Source: Quisquiliibacterium sp.
Lineage (GTDB): Bacteria; Pseudomonadota; Gammaproteobacteria; Burkholderiales; Burkholderiaceae_E
Length of the DNA stretch: 8,651 nucleotides
Assembly (NCBI GenBank): GCA_023257915.1
Contig: JALRBB010000513.1
Span: 1 to 8,651 of the forward strand
Direction of reading: 5' to 3'
Positions within the stretch are counted from its first letter, which is position 1. The number at the start of each line of letters is the position of its first letter. The notes beneath the pieces were generated by a model. The model was given only the letters and a program-made list of their open reading frames with translations. It did not search any database and was not told the DNA's origin. This document shows, in pieces, positions 6,451 through 8,651 of the stretch. Position numbers and translations under genes: made by a program.

Positions 6451-7230
6451 TTGGCCTTTGAAACCATCCTGTACGAGGAAGACGGCCCGATCGGCTGGCT
6501 GACGCTGAACCGTCCCGATGACGGGAACATGTTCACGCCGCTGATGTGTCACGAGATCCGCGACTGCATCAACGACATCCGACGTGAGACCCGCACCAGA
6601 GTGCTGGTCATCACCGGCGCCGGGGACAAGTTCTTTTGCATCGGCGGTCGCAAGGAGGGCATGGAGGACACGCTGCTGTATGCGGGCGTGCTGCCCACGC
6701 TGGAGATGTATGAAGCCATCGATCGGCTGCAAAAGCCGGTGATCGCGTCGGTCAATGGTTTTGCGGTCGGTGGCGGCAACGTGTTGCAGGTGGTGTGCGA
6801 TCTGACCATCGCCAAGGAAGGTGCGGTGTTCCGCCAGGTCGGCCCGATGATGGGTAGTTTCGACGCCGGCTTCGGAACCTGGTATCTGGAGGACGCGATC
6901 GGCAAGAAGCGAGCCAAGGAAATGTGGTATCGCAACATTCGTTTGTCGGCCGAGCAGGCACTCGAGTGGGGGCTGATCAACAAGGTGGTTCCCGATGACA
7001 AGCTTCGCGAGGAAACGCGCCGGATGGCGCTCGAAATCGCGGATCGCGGCCCGTTCGCGCTGGCTTCGATCAAGGGCGCGTTCAATGCTCGCCACGGCGG
7101 TGTCAACGGACTGGCGCGGGTTGCGCATGACCTGCTGCTGCGTGGCTATCTTGGAACCGAGGAGTCCCATGAAATGGGGGCATCGTTCCGTGAGAAGCGC
7201 CAGCCCGACCCGGAGAAATTCGGTCACTGA
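6451..7230 (+). CDS. Enoyl-CoA hydratase/isomerase family enzyme of the BadI/MenB (ring-forming or ring-cleaving) type
   Basis: This 259-residue crotonase is closer to 2-ketocyclohexanecarboxyl-CoA hydrolase (BadI) and naphthoyl-CoA synthase (MenB) than to ordinary hydratases. The oxyanion-hole regions are FFCIGGRKEG (61-70) and GFAVGGGNVL (103-112). The diagnostic block QVGPMMGSFDAGFGT (129-143) supplies Ser136 and Asp138, and Tyr233 in RGYLGTEES (231-239) matches the C-terminal catalytic tyrosine of BadI and MenB. The Glu pair of true enoyl-CoA hydratases is absent. The C-terminus REKRQPDPEKF (247-257) is also family-like. BadI hydrolytically opens a 2-oxocyclohexane ring to pimeloyl-CoA; MenB closes a ring by the reverse chemistry. 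A neighbouring CoA ligase and no men genes favour a catabolic ring-opening role. Start is TTG, set by a strong SD. Confidence 0.94.
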   Translation: MAFETILYEEDGPIGWLTLNRPDDGNMFTPLMCHEIRDCINDIRRETRTRVLVITGAGDKFFCIGGRKEGMEDTLLYAGVLPTLEMYEAIDRLQKPVIASVNGFAVGGGNVLQVVCDLTIAKEGAVFRQVGPMMGSFDAGFGTWYLEDAIGKKRAKEMWYRNIRLSAEQALEWGLINKVVPDDKLREETRRMALEIADRGPFALASIKGAFNARHGGVNGLARVAHDLLLRGYLGTEESHEMGASFREKRQPDPEKFGH

Positions 7231-7237
7231 TCTGCGT

Positions 7238-7265
7238 GCGGATCCGGTCTATTCGGCCGGTCCGC
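7238..7265 (+). repeat. Stem-loop in the crotonase-ligase spacer
   Basis: GCGGA-(T)-CCGG (7238-7247, one bulged T) pairs with CCGGTCCGC (7257-7265) across a 9-base loop, 8 bases after the crotonase stop. It occupies much of the 48-base spacer where a ligase SD would be expected, and no T-run follows. It may stabilise the upstream message or reduce expression of the ligase. The stem resembles the hairpins near 750 and 880. Confidence 0.4.
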
Positions 7266-7278
7266 GCATCCTCAGCAA

Positions 7279-8349
7279 ATGCTCCAACACCTGGGGCGTC
7301 GCAAGTTCGAATCCATCGTGCTGCTAAGACTTTCAGACCTGCCCGCCGCGCGCGAGTACTACCGCATCGGCGCCTGGACCGACGAGACCTTCCACGCGGC
7401 ACTTGAGCGGCATGCTGCGCAGCGCCCCGAAGCGCATGCCTTGCGTGACGCGCGCTTGCGCCTGACCTGGCGCGAATTGCACGACTGGGTGCAAGACTGC
7501 GCGCAGAGACTGCATCAGGCCGGGCTGCGTCGCGGCGATCGGGTCGCGCTGTGGCTGCCGTCGCGTGTCGAGGCGGTTGTCGTGTTCCTGGCATGCGCGC
7601 GCAATGGCTATGTCTGCTGCCCGTCACTGCACCAGAACTACACAGTCGATGAGATCGGCTTGCTGCTGGAGCGTTCGCGCGCACGGGCGCTGTTCTTCCA
7701 GCCGGGCTATGGTGCTGATGCGCAAACCGTTGACATCGTCGAGCGGGCCCGCAGCAGCCCGCAACTGAAGGCGCTCTATTGCGTCGGCGCGCACGACGAC
7801 CGCGTCGACCGGTTCGAGCGTCCGGCGCCTGGTCAGGCCGCGGGCTGTGAGATCGCGGCGTGCGCCGATCCGGACAAGATTGTTTACCTGGCGTTCACCT
7901 CAGGGACCACCGGGACGCCCAAGGGTGTGATGCATTCCGATAACACCCTGCTGGCCAACGGTCGGGCGATGGTGCGTGACTGGCATCATGATCACCGCAC
8001 GGTGTTGCTGTCGCTATCGCCGCTAAGCCATCACATCGGTACCGTCGCGATCGAGCAGCAACTGGCAGCCGGGCTCGAGCTGGTCGTCAACGATCCGTCA
8101 TCCGGCATGAGTGCGATCGACTGGATCACCCACACCGGTGCCACCTATGTGATGGGGGTGCCTACGCACGCAATCGACATCCTGTCCGAGATGCGTCGTC
8201 GCGGGTTGAGCGCGCTGGGTAGCGTGCGCTTGTTCTACATGGCTGGCGCACCGATTACGACCGGCTCGAGATGGAAATCTGGACCGACGGAAGCATCCGC
8301 CCCGAGGACGCGCTGGCCTTCTCTGCCCGGATCCTTCAGGACCAGGTAG
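7279..8349 (+). CDS. AMP-dependent acyl-CoA ligase, C-terminally truncated at a chimeric junction
   Basis: ANL-superfamily enzymes activate a carboxylic acid through an acyl-adenylate and then load CoA. The N-terminal domain is clear: [20 protein letters not shown] (27-46), [10 protein letters not shown] (62-71), [10 protein letters not shown] (86-95), the P-loop A3 motif [17 protein letters not shown] (206-222) and PLSHHIG (248-254). The match stops at LFYMAGAPI (318-326). Residues from about 327 to the TAG at 8347 are not ligase; they are rpoA sequence read in the wrong frame. Motifs A5-A10 and the C-terminal lid, about 200 residues, are missing, so the sequence as given cannot encode an active ligase. 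The start is uncertain: ATG 7279 has no good SD, and GTG 7318 is an alternative. The [12 protein letters not shown] region and opening resemble cyclohexanecarboxylate-CoA ligases (AliA-like), a tentative impression. Confidence 0.85.
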   Translation: MLQHLGRRKFESIVLLRLSDLPAAREYYRIGAWTDETFHAALERHAAQRPEAHALRDARLRLTWRELHDWVQDCAQRLHQAGLRRGDRVALWLPSRVEAVVVFLACARNGYVCCPSLHQNYTVDEIGLLLERSRARALFFQPGYGADAQTVDIVERARSSPQLKALYCVGAHDDRVDRFERPAPGQAAGCEIAACADPDKIVYLAFTSGTTGTPKGVMHSDNTLLANGRAMVRDWHHDHRTVLLSLSPLSHHIGTVAIEQQLAAGLELVVNDPSSGMSAIDWITHTGATYVMGVPTHAIDILSEMRRRGLSALGSVRLFYMAGAPITTGSRWKSGPTEASAPRTRWPSLPGSFRTR

Positions 8350-8651
8350 GTGTCTTCATCAACTTCGAGGAGCCGCGGGAGACGTCCGTGGCGTCCGAGG
8401 AGCAGCAGAGCGTCGAACTCAACGAGAATCTCTTCCGGAGCGTCGACGAACTCGAACTTTCGGTGCGTTCCGCAAACTGCTTGCAGAATGCGGATCTCCG
8501 CTACATCGGCGAATTGGTGCAGCGTTCGGAAGCCGAAATGCTCAAGACCAAGAACTTCGGGCGTAAGTCGCTCAACGAAATCAAGGAGCTGCTCGCCGAG
8601 ATGGGCCTGTCGCTCGGGATGCGGTTGGAGAACTTCCCCCAGCGGGAGGAG
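8250..8651 (+). CDS. rpoA: RNA polymerase alpha subunit, C-terminal part (fragment, foreign to its context)
   Basis: An open frame of 134 codons runs from 8250 to the window end and encodes the end of the alpha N-terminal domain, the linker and the alpha C-terminal domain. It begins [15 protein letters not shown], continues [15 protein letters not shown] and VFINFEE, and then shows the alpha-CTD hallmarks VRSANCLQ (E. coli Arg265, Asn268, Cys269 equivalents), [29 protein letters not shown] (Lys298, Ser299, Glu302 equivalents) and [12 protein letters not shown]. This domain binds UP elements and activators. The roughly 200 N-terminal residues are absent, there is no start codon or SD, and the frame differs from the ligase. 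The VFINFEE-type linker looks more like deltaproteobacterial-type lineages than beta- or gammaproteobacteria; that is an impression. Not a functional gene here. Confidence 0.92.

Noticed and set aside
4501..7227. Long open frames on the minus strand opposite the dehydrogenase, lactonase and crotonase genes (up to about 376 codons)
   Set aside because: They mirror real plus-strand genes in GC-rich DNA, have Arg/His/Gln-rich composition and no recognisable domain, and lack SD-led starts.
7279..8651. A genuine CoA ligase-RNA polymerase fusion protein
   Set aside because: The two parts are in different reading frames, and the ligase frame hits a stop at 8347, so no fusion polypeptide can be made.
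1..8651. CRISPR arrays, tRNA or rRNA genes, insertion sequences, phage genes
   Set aside because: No regularly spaced repeats, no structural-RNA-like sequence and no transposase, integrase or phage protein could be recognised on either strand.

Overview
The window is about 8.65 kb of GC-rich bacterial DNA with tightly packed genes. It starts inside one gene and stops inside another, so both ends are cut. The main body looks proteobacterial, perhaps Burkholderiales-like: it has a malate synthase G, a small-molecule catabolic cluster typical of such genomes, short spacers and many Shine-Dalgarno (SD)-led starts. This placement is inference from gene content and was not tested by a tree.

Layout. 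(1) 2-739 (+): C-terminal third of malate synthase G (glcB), followed by a strong stem-loop. (2) 918-2138 (-): a 12-TM-type MFS transporter that converges on glcB. (3) 2139-2449: a gene-free stretch with several palindromes that could control the transporter, plus a terminator-like hairpin for the next minus-strand operon. (4) 2450-4179 (-): a two-gene operon, a DapA-family Schiff-base lyase translationally coupled (ATGA overlap) to a DUF1445/UPF0317 hydro-lyase. (5) 4180-4304: a divergent control region with a consensus-like -35 box and three inverted or direct GTTTG half-sites. (6) 4305-8256 (+): a co-directional five-gene operon. It holds a PcaC-like carboxymuconolactone decarboxylase, a 3-hydroxyisobutyrate-dehydrogenase-family NAD(P) enzyme, a metallo-beta-lactamase-fold lactonase-like hydrolase, a BadI/MenB-type crotonase and an acyl-CoA ligase. 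(7) 8250-8651 (+): the ligase breaks off abruptly, and in another reading frame the DNA becomes the C-terminal part of the RNA polymerase alpha subunit (rpoA).

How the genes may work together. The plus operon reads like an uncharacterised route for a cyclic or aromatic-derived carboxylic acid. The ligase would activate the acid, the BadI-type enzyme would open (or close) a ring by Dieckmann-type chemistry, the lactonase and carboxymuconolactone decarboxylase would act on a lactone intermediate, and the dehydrogenase would oxidise a hydroxy acid. The DapA/DUF1445 pair and the MFS carrier could supply a side branch and uptake. No substrate can be assigned from sequence alone, and no regulator gene lies in the window.

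The most important caution is the ligase/rpoA junction near 8247-8258. A ten-base stretch there reads correctly in both genes, and the rpoA piece looks unlike the expected beta- or gammaproteobacterial rpoA. A chimeric assembly join, or less likely a real illegitimate recombination, is the simplest explanation. The last 400 bases should not be used to infer the organism or the operon.
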